From the NCBI GenBank assembly GCA_944326695.1, contig CALVEZ010000005.1, forward strand, positions 62,001 through 126,000: a stretch of DNA of 64,000 nucleotides, read 5' to 3'. The notes under the pieces are model-generated. The model worked only from the letters and a program-made list of their open reading frames with translations. It did no database searches and was not told where the DNA came from. Below, in pieces: positions 26,779 through 36,340 of this stretch. Position 1 is the stretch's first letter. Each line of letters begins with the position of its first letter. The position numbers and the translations under genes are program-made. The stretch comes from Candidatus Bilophila faecipullorum. GTDB lineage: Bacteria > Desulfobacterota > Desulfovibrionia > Desulfovibrionales > Desulfovibrionaceae.

Positions 26779-26820
26779 ACAGGGAGGGAGGTTCACCTTC
26801 CTCCCTGTTTCTTTTTCTTT
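26779..26820 (+). terminator. Rho-independent terminator after tRNA-Val
   Basis: 13-bp stem ACAGGGAGGGAGG (26779-26791) / CCTTCCTCCCTGT (26796-26808) with one G-U pair, loop TTCA, followed by TTTCTTTTTCTTT. A textbook intrinsic terminator. Confidence 0.85.
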
Positions 26821-26852
26821 CGGATGAGCTCCGAAGCCAAAAAGGTGCTGCC

Positions 26853-28796
26853 ATGCAAGTCTCGGTTGAAGGAAAGCTGGTTGAGGTCTCTGACGGAGCA
26901 TCCTGTGCGGATGCCTTGAAAGAGGGGTTGAGCGGAAAGCGTTTCAAGTCTGCCCTTGCCTGCAAGGTTGGGGAACGGCTGCTTGACTTGACTGCGCCCG
27001 TCCCCACGACGACCGGAGAGACTCCCGAGCTGACTCCCGTGACCGCCGATTCGCCCGAAGGCTTGGCCCTTCTGCGCCACTCCGCCGCCCACGTCATGGC
27101 CGCGGCCGTCAAGAAGCTTTTTCCCGCCGCCAAGGTGACCATCGGTCCCGCCATCGAAAACGGCTTCTATTATGACTTCGATGTAGAAAAGCCCTTTACT
27201 CCCGAGGATTTTGAAGCCATTGAAGCGGAAATGCGGCGTATCGTCGATGCCGCCGTTCCCTTTGAGCGGATGGATATTTCCAAGGCCGACGCCATGAAAC
27301 TTTTCTCCGACATGGGCGAAACCTACAAGGTCGAGCTTGTGGAAGGGCTGGACGACGGCACCATTACCTTGTACCGCAACGGCGATTTCGTCGACCTTTG
27401 CCGTGGGCCGCACATCCCGAACACCGGCTGCGTCAAGGCGTTCAAGCTGCTTTCCGTGGCCGGGGCCTACTGGCGCGGCGACGAAAAGAACCGGATGCTC
27501 TCGCGCATCTACGCGACGGCCTTTGCGGACGCCAAGGACCTCAAGGACTATCTCAACCGCATCGAAGAAGCCAAGCGCCGCGATCACCGCAAGCTTGGCA
27601 AGGAGCTTGAACTCTTTACGTTCCATGAAGATGTGGCTCCCGGGATGGTCTTCTGGCTGCCCAAGGGGATGCTTGTCCGCACCATTTTGGAAGATTTCCT
27701 GCGCCGGGAACACCTCAAGCGCCATTATGAGATCGTGCAGGGACCGCAGGTGCTGCGCCGCGAATTGTGGGAAAAATCCGGCCATTACGCCAACTACCGT
27801 GAAAACATGTACTTCACGGAAATTGAAGGCGACATGTACGGCATCAAGCCCATGAACTGCGTGTCGCATATGCTCATTTACAACGCCCACTTGCGCAGTT
27901 ACCGGGAGCTTCCGCAGCGCTATTTCGAGCTCGGTGTCGTGCACCGTCACGAAAAGTCGGGCGTGCTGCACGGGCTTTTGCGCGTGCGCCAGTTCACGCA
28001 GGATGATGCCCACATCATCTGCGCGCCCGAGCAGCTTGAGGACGAAATCATCGGCGTCATCGCCCTTGTGCGCGACCTGATGGCCCTCTTCGGCTTCCAG
28101 TACCGCGTGGTGATTTCCACCCGGCCCGAAAAGGCCATCGGTTCCGACGAGGCGTGGGAACTCGCCACCAACGCGCTGATCAAGGCCGTTGAGCGCGCGG
28201 GCCTCGCCTACACCATCAACGCCGGAGACGGTGCCTTCTACGGTCCCAAGATCGACGTGAAGGTGACCGACGCCATTGGTCGCGAATGGCAGTTGTCCAC
28301 CATCCAGTGCGACTTCACCTTGCCGGAGCGCTTTGAGCTGGAATATGTGGGGCAGGACGGCGAGCGTCATCGTCCGGTCATGGTGCACCGCGCCATCCTC
28401 GGGTCGCTGGAGCGTTTTATCGGGGTGCTGACCGAGCATTATGCCGGGGCTTTCCCCGCGTGGCTTGCCCCCGTGCAGGCCCGGATACTGACTGTTACCG
28501 ACGCGCAGAACGCCTTTGCCGAAGAAGCTTGCGAAAAGCTGAAACAGCAGGGCATCCGTGCGGAAGTTGATACGCGCAACGAAAAACTGGGCTTCAAGGT
28601 CCGTGAGGCGCAGCTCGCCAAGATTCCCTACATCCTCGTCGTCGGCGACAAGGAAGTGGAATCGGGCAGCGTCAACGTGCGCCTGCGTACCGGCGAAAAC
28701 CTCGGCGTGAAGACGCTTGAGGAAATCGCCGCCCTGATTCAGGAAGATTGCGCGGAACCGTTCAAACGTGGAGGGATGAGTTATCGCTTCTCTTAA
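26853..28796 (+). CDS. thrS: Threonyl-tRNA synthetase
   Basis: 647-residue class II synthetase. Domains in order: TGS domain (1-60), the editing domain with [10 protein letters not shown] near 80 and a [10 protein letters not shown] motif near 185, the catalytic core with [19 protein letters not shown] near 355, and an anticodon-binding domain from about 545. The frame is open back into the tRNA gene, but [10 protein letters not shown] at 26853 (AAAGGTG upstream) is the natural start and gives the normal length. It is the first gene of thrS-infC-rpmI-rplT. Its last 14 bases overlap infC if infC starts at AUC. Confidence 0.96.
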   Translation: MQVSVEGKLVEVSDGASCADALKEGLSGKRFKSALACKVGERLLDLTAPVPTTTGETPELTPVTADSPEGLALLRHSAAHVMAAAVKKLFPAAKVTIGPAIENGFYYDFDVEKPFTPEDFEAIEAEMRRIVDAAVPFERMDISKADAMKLFSDMGETYKVELVEGLDDGTITLYRNGDFVDLCRGPHIPNTGCVKAFKLLSVAGAYWRGDEKNRMLSRIYATAFADAKDLKDYLNRIEEAKRRDHRKLGKELELFTFHEDVAPGMVFWLPKGMLVRTILEDFLRREHLKRHYEIVQGPQVLRRELWEKSGHYANYRENMYFTEIEGDMYGIKPMNCVSHMLIYNAHLRSYRELPQRYFELGVVHRHEKSGVLHGLLRVRQFTQDDAHIICAPEQLEDEIIGVIALVRDLMALFGFQYRVVISTRPEKAIGSDEAWELATNALIKAVERAGLAYTINAGDGAFYGPKIDVKVTDAIGREWQLSTIQCDFTLPERFELEYVGQDGERHRPVMVHRAILGSLERFIGVLTEHYAGAFPAWLAPVQARILTVTDAQNAFAEEACEKLKQQGIRAEVDTRNEKLGFKVREAQLAKIPYILVVGDKEVESGSVNVRLRTGENLGVKTLEEIAALIQEDCAEPFKRGGMSYRFS

Positions 28797-29367
28797 TGCA
28801 AAGCCTCGTCGGGATATGCCTCAGGATGGCGTGCGCCGGAATGAGCAGATTCGCGCCCGCGAATTGCGCGTCATCGGCCCCGAAGGTGAACAGCTTGGAA
28901 TTTTGGGTCGGAATGAAGCCATTGCCTTGGCCAAGGAACACGGTATGGACTTGGTGGAAGTGGCGGCTACGGCCGATCCGCCTGTCTGCCGCGTGATGGA
29001 CTACGGCAAGTTCAAGTACGAGACGCAGAAGAAGAAGCAAGAGGCCAAAAAACGCCAGACCGTTGTGCAGATCAAGGAAATCAAGGTCCGTCCGAAAACC
29101 GACGATCACGATTTTGAGACCAAGGTCCGGCACGTCAGGCGCTTCCTTGAGGACGGAGACCGCGTGAAGGTTACTGTGTTCTTCCGCGGGCGTGAAATCG
29201 TCCATAAGGATCGTGGCCTCAGCATCCTTGAGCGCGTTATCGCCGACACCAAGGACGTGAGCAAGGTCGAGCAGGAACCCCGGGCGGAGGGACGTACCCT
29301 CCAGATGCTCTTGACGCCGCTGCCGAAACGCAGCGGGGCGCAGGACGCTCCCGCTCAGGAAGACTAG
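28783..29367 (+). CDS. infC: Translation initiation factor IF-3, probable AUC start
   Basis: IF-3 binds the 30S subunit and checks start codons. Core motifs are [37 protein letters not shown] and [14 protein letters not shown]. The first ATG in frame (28816) has no ribosome binding site, while GGAGG at 28770-28774 sits 8 bases before an ATC at 28783, in frame and just after an in-frame stop (28777). A start at this rare codon gives 194 residues and overlaps thrS by 14 bases. E. coli infC uses AUU and is repressed by its own product; an AUC start fits the same autoregulation. If ATG were used instead, the gene would be 28816-29367. Confidence 0.88.
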   Translation: MASLNAKPRRDMPQDGVRRNEQIRARELRVIGPEGEQLGILGRNEAIALAKEHGMDLVEVAATADPPVCRVMDYGKFKYETQKKKQEAKKRQTVVQIKEIKVRPKTDDHDFETKVRHVRRFLEDGDRVKVTVFFRGREIVHKDRGLSILERVIADTKDVSKVEQEPRAEGRTLQMLLTPLPKRSGAQDAPAQED

Positions 29368-29481
29368 TTTCCCGCTTGCCAAGCGCGCCCAAATAGGCCA
29401 TTATGCCTTTCCGCCTTCGGGCGGCGGGGGTCGTGCCCCGTAGGTTTTCCGTGAGACAGAGCCTCAAGTCAGGAGTTGACC

Positions 29482-29679
29482 ATGCCCAAGATCAAGACCA
29501 GACGTTGTGCCGCCAAGCGGTTTTCCACCACTGGCACCGGCAAGTTCAAACGTCGCAGACAGAACCTGCGCCACATCCTCACCAAGAAGGATGCCAAACG
29601 CAAGATGCGTTTGGGTCAGGGCGCTCTGGTGGATGCCACCAACGTTAAGGCCGTTCGTCGGATGATGCCCTACGCCTAA
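29482..29679 (+). CDS. rpmI: Ribosomal protein L35
   Basis: 65-residue basic protein of the 50S subunit; starts MPKIKTRRCAAKRF and ends RMMPYA, the normal L35 length. CAGGAG precedes the ATG at 29482. A TTG two codons upstream is in frame but is not the likely start. It stands between infC (114 bases) and rplT (90 bases) in the conserved order. Confidence 0.97.
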   Translation: MPKIKTRRCAAKRFSTTGTGKFKRRRQNLRHILTKKDAKRKMRLGQGALVDATNVKAVRRMMPYA

Positions 29680-29769
29680 GGCGCAGCGTACCGTTCCGTC
29701 CCTTTTTGCACTCGGCTGGCCCGATCTCCGCCTCGCCGGGTTCCTAAACAAGCATCGGAGGATAATTCC

Positions 29770-30123
29770 ATGCGCGTAAAGAGAGGTCTTGCTGCCCATC
29801 GTCGGCACAAGAAATATTTGGATATGGCTAAAGGCTTCCGCGGAGGCCGCAGCCGTTTGTACCGTACTGCCCGTGAAGCCGTCGAACGTTCGCTCGCGTA
29901 CGCCTTTGTAGGCCGCAAGCAGCGTAAGCGCGAATTCCGCAAGCTGTGGATTCTGCGTATCAACGCCGGCGCCCGCGAAAACGGCTTGTCCTATTCCAAG
30001 CTGATTTACGGCCTGTCTCAGGCCGGCGTCGCCCTGAACCGCAAGGTTCTGGCCGACCTCGCCGTGCGCCAGAAGGAAGATTTCGCCAAGCTGGTCGAAC
30101 TGGCCAAGACGAAGCTCGCCTAG
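29770..30123 (+). CDS. rplT: Ribosomal protein L20
   Basis: 117-residue 23S rRNA-binding protein essential for early 50S assembly. The family sequence is clear: [48 protein letters not shown] and [16 protein letters not shown]-type site (CATCGGAGG) precedes the ATG. Normally pheS follows at once; here a mini-ORF, two hairpins and 2 kb of other DNA intervene. Confidence 0.98.
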   Translation: MRVKRGLAAHRRHKKYLDMAKGFRGGRSRLYRTAREAVERSLAYAFVGRKQRKREFRKLWILRINAGARENGLSYSKLIYGLSQAGVALNRKVLADLAVRQKEDFAKLVELAKTKLA

Positions 30124-30206
30124 TTCCCGCGGCGGATCGCCAAGCAAGGAAGCAAAGCGGAGGCCGGACACGACCCGTCCCTCCGTACCATGTATAAAGG
30201 TCGATG

Positions 30207-30233
30207 ATGGACCTGCTCACGGAATCCATCTGA
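30207..30233 (+). pseudogene. Eight-codon pheS-like mini-ORF after rplT
   Basis: ATG GAC CTG CTC ACG GAA TCC ATC TGA encodes MDLLTESI. Its first six codons encode the same residues as the real pheS start (MDLLTE) at 32226, differing only at third positions. A hairpin overlaps its stop (30230-30248) and a strong hairpin follows at 30255. It is either a stub of pheS left by an insertion or duplication at this site, or a short leader peptide of an attenuator. It has few aromatic codons (no Phe), which argues against a pheM-type leader. Confidence 0.5.
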
Positions 30234-30300
30234 CGGTTTTCCCGTCAGCCCCTGAAAGCCGCGCGCCTTCTCCTTCTAGAGAGAAAGCGCGCGGCTTTGT
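30230..30300 (+). terminator. Paired hairpins ending thrS-infC-rpmI-rplT
   Basis: First stem CTGACGG (30230-30236) / CCGTCAG (30242-30248). The second is AAAGCCGCGCGC (30255-30266) / GCGCGCGGCTTT (30287-30298) with extra pairing inside the loop. The second ends in a short T-run and is a likely terminator, separating this operon from pheST. Confidence 0.75.
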
Positions 30301-30693
30301 CGTGGGCAAACGGCGAAAGGCAAGGAGGGCGTGGTCTCTGCCCCGGCCTGCGCCGGACACATTTCGGGAAAGAGCTTTTGGGGACGGGGAGGAGAGTGCT
30401 CGGCGTGGCTTTAGAGCTGCTTTTCCATACTCTTCACAGTGTTATTGAACAGTATCTTTTGGAGATACGCCTCTTGAGTTCAATGCGACGCCGAGAGGAT
30501 GGAATGATCGGGATACGCCTCTGGTCCGGCTGGCTTTCAATCCTCCGGTGCAAGCCGTCCATTCGTTTCGGTATCGTAAGGAGAGGGCTGCCATGTGAAG
30601 GGAAAGCATTCGAGAGCACTCGCACGCGTATGCTTTTTTTGCCTTCTCTTGGTGTAAGAATGATTTTTTGCAGTTGATGAAGGAATGAAGGCT
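30301..30693. other. Intergenic region, convergent side of 30694-31494
   Basis: About 390 bases without a supportable gene. GATACGCCTCT occurs twice (about 30464 and 30509). A short inverted repeat GGCTTT/AAAGCC at 30690-30706 overlaps the end of the minus-strand gene. Nothing else is recognised. Confidence 0.35.
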
Positions 30694-31494
30694 TTAGAGA
30701 AAAGCCAGTACAGCGGCTGCGGCAAGCAGGGCCAAGGTCATGGAAAGACAGCCTGCCTTGCCTCCGCGTGACGGGGGGACAGGCGGTGCGGGAGCGGGCT
30801 CGGCGCTGCGCAGGGAGGCGGCGTTTTGCTTCGCCTGTTCCCGTTTTTCAAGGGCTTCCCGCTCTTCGAGCCGATAGGTTTCTTTCCAGTCCTCGATCCA
30901 GCGGTCGGGGCGCTGGCGTTGGCGTTCGGCCTCCAGATAGGACCGCAGCGTCTGCACGTCGCTGGTTCCGCGCGGAAAATTGGAGATGTCCAAAGGATAG
31001 AAGGAGGCGGTGATCTCCGCCGAGAATTGCACGAAATAGCGCAAGCTGTGCTGGTCGCCGTCGACGATGGCGGAGAGGTACAGCAGCTTGGCGCAGGCCT
31101 CGATATTGCGACGGTTGAGGTGGCATTTGGTGAGATCGGCTGCGGGGTTGCGCGCGTTCTGATCCAGAAAGGAACCGATATACTGGCAGCAGCCCGCCAT
31201 CCACGCCGCCATTTCCCGTTGCCCTTCCCGCTTGATGCGGATGAACGTCGCCAGAGGGTGCGCGTCAAGTTCGTCAAGAAAGGCTTCGGGAAGCGTGGGG
31301 GGAGCGGGAAAGGAGGGCAGCTTGACGGGCGCGCTTTTCTCCGCGCGGCCTCCGCTTGAGGCTCGCCTTTGCGCGTGGAGGGAGCCCGGCACGCTGAGAG
31401 CGTCCTTGTCTTGCGGGGACAGGGCATCGAAAGCCTCCTGCTGATCCGGGGGAAGGCTTTGCCGAAAGGTTTCAATCCGTTGCTCCTGATCCAT
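30694..31494 (-). CDS. Hypothetical tail-anchored protein
   Basis: 266 residues, not recognised. The N-terminal ~75 residues are polar and Gln/Ser-rich. A conserved-looking helical core follows (HPLATFIRIKREGQREMAAWM and NRRNIEACAKLLYLSAIVDG), then a Glu/Arg-rich probable coiled coil near 195-225, a Pro/Ala-rich linker, and a C-terminal membrane segment (MTLALLAAAAVLAFL) with no residues after it. With no signal peptide, this predicts a cytoplasmic protein anchored by its tail. The gene sits alone on the opposite strand between rplT and pheS, interrupting an otherwise conserved operon. Confidence 0.7.
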   Translation of the reverse strand: MDQEQRIETFRQSLPPDQQEAFDALSPQDKDALSVPGSLHAQRRASSGGRAEKSAPVKLPSFPAPPTLPEAFLDELDAHPLATFIRIKREGQREMAAWMAGCCQYIGSFLDQNARNPAADLTKCHLNRRNIEACAKLLYLSAIVDGDQHSLRYFVQFSAEITASFYPLDISNFPRGTSDVQTLRSYLEAERQRQRPDRWIEDWKETYRLEEREALEKREQAKQNAASLRSAEPAPAPPVPPSRGGKAGCLSMTLALLAAAAVLAFL

Positions 31495-32225
31495 CGCGTA
31501 CCTGCCTTGGGAAAGGGGCCCGCCGTGTCCTGCGTGGCCCTGAAAAGTCAGTCGTTATACATCCTTCCGCTTTTTTGCGTTTCCGGAAAATGATGTTTGG
31601 GAAGTATAGCTGAGAACAGCTTGCAAGACAAGGCGGTATGGCAAAAAGAGCTTGTTCTTCTATTCTCTTGCGGCCCACAACCTCCTAAGCGGCACGCTTC
31701 CGGCAAGGGGCGGCCAGGCCCGAAGCGTCCCGGGCCGCGCCCGCGTCCGGTGGTGTTTCGCTCACAGCAATGACGCTGGCGGGTGCCCTTGAGGAGCTCG
31801 GTTCCCTTTGGGGGCTTCACCATACGTTCACGTGAAGAGGAGAGTTCCCGCAGTGCCCAGCCCTTTCTTCATCTTTGGGGCAAGCCTCCGGCGCTCTCCA
31901 AGGCCGCCGCTCCATTCCCGAGGAATGGCACGGAGCCGGGCATGGGAAAAGCCTTAACAAGGAGCGGCGGTGAGCCTTTTATCAGGAGCTGCGCGGGACG
32001 TGCGAGAGGAATCTCTTCGTATCGGCTCTGCTCATGGTGAAGGCGGTGATGGCGGCGGGGAGAAAGGCGGCTTTGGGGCGGCCTTGTCTGGAGGACCGAA
32101 ATGATCCGCCGCGAGGGGGCGGATTTACAAGCGCGGCCCGGTATGGTACAGCACAACGTATTGTCGCTTCAAGCCGATGCGGTACGCGCAGAGGTGAAAG
32201 TATAATATTTTGCCAGGTTGTACAG
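31495..32225. other. Intergenic region upstream of pheS with candidate -10
   Basis: No supportable gene in 730 bases. A perfect TATAAT at 32201-32206, 20 bases before the pheS ATG, is a likely -10 element, though no good -35 box stands at the right distance. pheST is thus probably transcribed independently of rplT. Promoter sequence for the minus-strand gene at 31494 must also lie here. Confidence 0.45.
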
Positions 32226-33263
32226 ATGGACCTTCTTACGGAACTTGAAAGCCTGATCCCGGAACTCGAAAAGGGCCTGGATCAGGCTTCTTCATTGCAG
32301 GAAATGGAAGCGCTCCGAGTGGATTTTCTCGGACGCAAGGGCCGTATCGCCCGTATCATGGCTCGCCTTCCCGAGCTTGAGCCCGCCCAGCGCCCGCTGC
32401 TCGGGCAGACCGCCAACCGCGTCAAGGAAAGCCTGACCTCCCTTTTCGAGGGCAAGAAGGCAGCGCTTGACGCAGCCGAGGAAGCCGCGGCGTTGGCCCG
32501 TTTCGACGCCGGTTTGCCGGGCCGCCTGCCGTGGAAGGGATCGCTCCATCCCGTGACCTTGGTGATGGAAGAGATTTGCAATATCTTCAAGGGCCTTGGC
32601 TATGACATCGTGTCCGGCCCCGAGGTGGAGACGGACTATTATTGCTTCGAGGCGCTGAACATCCCTCCCGACCATCCCGCCCGTGACATGCAGGATACGC
32701 TCTACGTTTCCGACGGGATTGTCCTGCGTACGCACACCTCGCCCTTGCAGGTGCGGACGATGCTCAAGCAAAAGCCCCCCGTGGCCGTGGTCGCTCCGGG
32801 CCGGGTCTATCGCCGCGACTCCGACATCACCCATACGCCTATGTTCCATCAGGTGGAGGGCCTGCTCGTCGACAAGCACGTCACCATGGCCGACCTGCGC
32901 GGCACTCTGACGGCCTTCATGCGTTCGGTCTTTGGTTCCGACACCCGCATCCGCTTCCGCCCGAGCTTCTTCCCCTTTACGGAACCGAGCGCCGAAGCCG
33001 ACATTTCCTGCTGCATGTGCGGCGGGAAAGGGCACATCGACGGCACCACCTGCCGCGTGTGCAAGGGCACGGGCTGGCTCGAAATCCTCGGCTGCGGCAT
33101 GGTCGATCCCGAGGTCTTCAAGGCGGTCGGCTATGATCCCGAAGAGGTGACGGGCTTCGCGTTCGGCCTCGGCGTCGAACGTATCGCCATGCTCAAGTAC
33201 GGCATCGGGGACCTGCGGATGTTCTTTGAGAACGACGTGCGGTTCCTGCGCCAGTTCGCCTAG
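32226..33263 (+). CDS. pheS: Phenylalanyl-tRNA synthetase alpha subunit
   Basis: 345-residue catalytic subunit of the PheRS tetramer. It has an N-terminal coiled-coil arm (1-90), then the class II core: [39 protein letters not shown] and [37 protein letters not shown] insertion with four Cys near 260-280 may bind zinc. The ATG at 32226 starts [10 protein letters not shown]; the upstream open frame has no ribosome site. pheT follows after 267 bases, a wider gap than usual. Confidence 0.96.
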   Translation: MDLLTELESLIPELEKGLDQASSLQEMEALRVDFLGRKGRIARIMARLPELEPAQRPLLGQTANRVKESLTSLFEGKKAALDAAEEAAALARFDAGLPGRLPWKGSLHPVTLVMEEICNIFKGLGYDIVSGPEVETDYYCFEALNIPPDHPARDMQDTLYVSDGIVLRTHTSPLQVRTMLKQKPPVAVVAPGRVYRRDSDITHTPMFHQVEGLLVDKHVTMADLRGTLTAFMRSVFGSDTRIRFRPSFFPFTEPSAEADISCCMCGGKGHIDGTTCRVCKGTGWLEILGCGMVDPEVFKAVGYDPEEVTGFAFGLGVERIAMLKYGIGDLRMFFENDVRFLRQFA

Positions 33264-33530
33264 CCACGGCACCCATTGCAATGCCGCCTGCGGAAGCCGA
33301 TTTTCCCAAGGGGCAAGGCGCAAGGCAGGCGAAGGCGCAGCGGCGCTACGTCAGGATGCTTTTGCCTTGCAGGACGGCTCCTTGAGAACAGGCGGTTTTG
33401 GGACAGGCGGTTGAATGGAAGCTGAGGTCGGGAATTTTCGGGAGATTTGAGGCGCGGCGTCGCGGACGCGCGCGAGAGGCCGGGCGGAATCGCGTCGGCG
33501 TTGCGGGGCTCGGCCCCGGAGGGATAATCC

Positions 33531-35927
33531 ATGCTGTTAAGTTTGAAATGGTTGCGCGAATTTGTGCCGCTGGAGGCCAGCGCTCAGGAGCTCGGGGATC
33601 GTCTGACGATGCTCGGGCTGGAACTTGAAGATATTCTGCATCCCTATGACGGGATCAAGACCATCGTCGTCGGCCATGTCCTGACGAAGGAAGCCCATCC
33701 TGATTCGGATCACCTTGCCGTGTGCACTGTGGACGTGGGGCAGGGCGAGCCGCTCACCATCGTCTGCGGGGCCCCCAACGTGGCCGCGGGCCAGAAAGTG
33801 CCCGTGGCGCTGGTGGGAACGACCATGCCCGGCGGCATGGTCATCAAAAAGGCCAAGCTGCGCGGCGTGCCTTCCTTCGGGATGATCTGCTCCGAGCGCG
33901 AACTCGGCCTCACCGACGACCACAGCGGCATCATGGTCCTGCCCGAGGCTTTCCGGGTGGGCGACCGCCTTGTGGACGCCCTTGATCTGGATACGGAAAT
34001 TCTCGAAATCGGCATCACGCCCAACCGCGGCGACTGCCTGTCCGTGCTCGGGCTGGCCCGTGAAGCGGCGCTGGCGTTCAAGCTGCCCCTGACCATGCCC
34101 AAGGTGCATGTGGAGGAAAAGGGCGCTGACTGGACCTCCGAATGGTCCATCGGCATCCCCAAACCGGAATTGTGCCCCTTCTACCAGCTCCGTCTGGTGG
34201 AGGGCGTGACCGTGAAGCCTTCGCCTGCGTGGATGCGCTACCGCCTCCATGCCGTGGGCGTGCGCCCCATTTCCAACATCGTCGACATCACCAACTACGT
34301 GCTCATGGAACTCGGCCAGCCCCTGCACGCCTTTGACCGCGACAAGCTGGAAGGCGGCCGTACCGAGATTTCCCTTGCCCGCGAGGGCGAGCGCATTGTG
34401 ACGCTCGACGGGCAGGAGCGCGTGCTTACCGCCTCCGACCTGCTCATCCGCGACGGCGTCAAGCCGGTGGCCCTCGCCGGGGTCATGGGCGGCCTTGAAA
34501 CGGAAATTTCCGATGCCAGCCGCGCGGTTATGGTGGAAAGCGCGGTGTTCCGGCCTGAAACGATCCGCAAGACCGCCCGGCGGCAGTCGCTCCCCAGTGA
34601 AGCGTCCTACCGCTTCGAGCGCGGCGTGGATCAGGGCGGCTCCGCCTACGCCATGAACCGGGCCGTGAGCCTCATGGCCGAATGCGCGGGCGGCGTGGTC
34701 CGCACGGGCGCGTGCACGCTGGAGCCCAAGCCGTGGATCGCGTCGGTGCCCACGTTCCGCGTCCGCCGTGCCGTCGATTTGCTCGGCATGGACGTTGAAC
34801 CCGCCTTTTGCGCGGATACGCTGGAGCGGCTGGGCTGCGCCCTCGACCGCGGCGACGAGGCCGCGTGGAAGGTCACGACCCCGAGCTGGAGGCAGGACCT
34901 CAGCCGCGAGGTGGACCTCATCGAGGAAATCGCCCGCGTGAAGGGTATGGACACCATCCCCGAAACCTTGCCCGCCGTTTCTCGTCCTCTCGAACGTTTC
35001 GGCCAGCCGGAATCGCGTTACGCCTTCCTGTCGCGCGTCAAGGCATGGGGAAGCGGGCTCGGCCTGAACGAAGCCGAAAACTACAGCTTCGTCGGCCATA
35101 AGGACCTTGATCACCTCGGGCTGCCCAAGGAAGGGCGCATCGACATCATCAATCCGCTGACCGAGGAGCAGAACGTCCTGCGTACCGCCCTCGCCCCAAG
35201 CCTGCTCCAGAACGTGCGTACCAACATCGCGCACGGCAACATGGGCGTGCGTCTCTTCGAGGTCGCCAACGTCTTCGAGGCCGACGCCGCCTCCCAGACC
35301 ACGGCGAAGGAGCGCGCCCGCCTCGGCCTCGTCATGTATGGCTCGCTCTACGATACGGCGTGGCCTCATGCGGAGATGGACGCTGGCTATGCGGACATTC
35401 GCGGCCTTGTGGAGCATTTCGCGGGCTTTTTGCATCTTGCGGTCCCGGCCTTTATCCGCGAGGCCGAGCACCCCGCCTACGCCCCCTGCGTGCGCGTGGA
35501 GATCGATGGCCGCCCCGTGGGTCTCATCGGGCAGGTCAAACCGCAGCTTGCCGACGCCTACCACGCCCGCAAACCCGTGTGGCTGGCCGAACTGGACCTC
35601 GAAACCCTGTGGGAGCTGCATCAGCAGGCCCGCATCGCCTTCCGGCCTCTGGCGGTTTTCCCGCCTTCCCGCCGGGACGTGACGGTCATCGCGCCGACGG
35701 CCCTGTCCGTGAGCGCCATCGAGGAGCATATCCGTGGCCTGCGCATCGCCATCCTTGAGGATGTGACGCTCATTGACCTGTATGAACCCAAGGACACCGA
35801 GGAACGCAATCTGACCTTCCGGCTCACCTTCCGCAAGGCGGATCGCACCCTGAAGGACGCCGAGGTGGACAAGGAACGTGAAAAGGTGGCGCAGTCACTG
35901 GTCAAGAATCTTGGCGTCCGCATCTGA
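33531..35927 (+). CDS. pheT: Phenylalanyl-tRNA synthetase beta subunit
   Basis: 798 residues, the normal long bacterial form. The N-terminal tRNA-binding (EMAP-like) domain is at 40-150 (HPDSDHLAVCTVDVG). The B3/B4 editing region spans about 200-390, including ITNYVLMELGQPLHAFD; B5 is near 400-480. A C-terminal ferredoxin-fold anticodon domain ends in FPPSRRDVTVIAP...TFRLTFRKADRTL. GGAGGGAT precedes the ATG. A MerR-like gene follows after 68 bases. Confidence 0.97.
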   Translation: MLLSLKWLREFVPLEASAQELGDRLTMLGLELEDILHPYDGIKTIVVGHVLTKEAHPDSDHLAVCTVDVGQGEPLTIVCGAPNVAAGQKVPVALVGTTMPGGMVIKKAKLRGVPSFGMICSERELGLTDDHSGIMVLPEAFRVGDRLVDALDLDTEILEIGITPNRGDCLSVLGLAREAALAFKLPLTMPKVHVEEKGADWTSEWSIGIPKPELCPFYQLRLVEGVTVKPSPAWMRYRLHAVGVRPISNIVDITNYVLMELGQPLHAFDRDKLEGGRTEISLAREGERIVTLDGQERVLTASDLLIRDGVKPVALAGVMGGLETEISDASRAVMVESAVFRPETIRKTARRQSLPSEASYRFERGVDQGGSAYAMNRAVSLMAECAGGVVRTGACTLEPKPWIASVPTFRVRRAVDLLGMDVEPAFCADTLERLGCALDRGDEAAWKVTTPSWRQDLSREVDLIEEIARVKGMDTIPETLPAVSRPLERFGQPESRYAFLSRVKAWGSGLGLNEAENYSFVGHKDLDHLGLPKEGRIDIINPLTEEQNVLRTALAPSLLQNVRTNIAHGNMGVRLFEVANVFEADAASQTTAKERARLGLVMYGSLYDTAWPHAEMDAGYADIRGLVEHFAGFLHLAVPAFIREAEHPAYAPCVRVEIDGRPVGLIGQVKPQLADAYHARKPVWLAELDLETLWELHQQARIAFRPLAVFPPSRRDVTVIAPTALSVSAIEEHIRGLRIAILEDVTLIDLYEPKDTEERNLTFRLTFRKADRTLKDAEVDKEREKVAQSLVKNLGVRI

Positions 35928-35995
35928 CGGGCGCGGCGTAAAGGGGCACTGTTTCAGGATCGACGCACCGGAGAACGACGCTGTACGGAAGGTGT

Positions 35996-36337
35996 ATGAC
36001 TGGACGGACCTATCGCATCGGGGAAGCTGCGCGGCTCTTGAAGCTGGAAAGCTATGTCCTGCGTTTCTGGGAAACGGAGTTCGCGCAGCTGCGCCCCGTG
36101 CGCACGCCGAAAGGCCAGCGTCTCTACTCCGATGCGGACCTCGTATTGCTGCGGCGTATTCGTACCCTGCTGCATGAGCGGGGTATGACCATTGAAGGGG
36201 CGCGGCGCGTCCTTGCCCGGGAATGCGTCGACGCCCTCCCCGCTGGAAGGTCGGACCGCGACGCCGCCGAAGTGTTGCGGCTGGTCGAGCGGGAGCTTGT
36301 CGCCCTCAGGGATGTCTTAACCAAAACGGCAAGGTAG
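35996..36337 (+). CDS. MerR-like transcriptional regulator
   Basis: 113 residues. A winged-helix HTH occupies residues 4-75 (RTYRIGEAARLLKLESYVLR, then FAQLRPVRTPKGQRLYS and the wing helices DADLVLLRRIRTLLHERG). A short C-terminal helix is predicted for dimerisation. No metal-binding Cys cluster is present, so it is not a metal-sensing MerR. Genes of this type often follow pheT in deltaproteobacteria. GGAAGG precedes the ATG, and rpe starts four bases after its stop. Target unknown. Confidence 0.85.
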   Translation: MTGRTYRIGEAARLLKLESYVLRFWETEFAQLRPVRTPKGQRLYSDADLVLLRRIRTLLHERGMTIEGARRVLARECVDALPAGRSDRDAAEVLRLVERELVALRDVLTKTAR

Positions 36338-36340
36338 CTG

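Noticed and set aside
30207..30233. Phe-rich leader peptide controlling pheST
   Set aside because: The peptide MDLLTESI has no phenylalanine, and pheS is 2 kb away with an opposite-strand gene between them.
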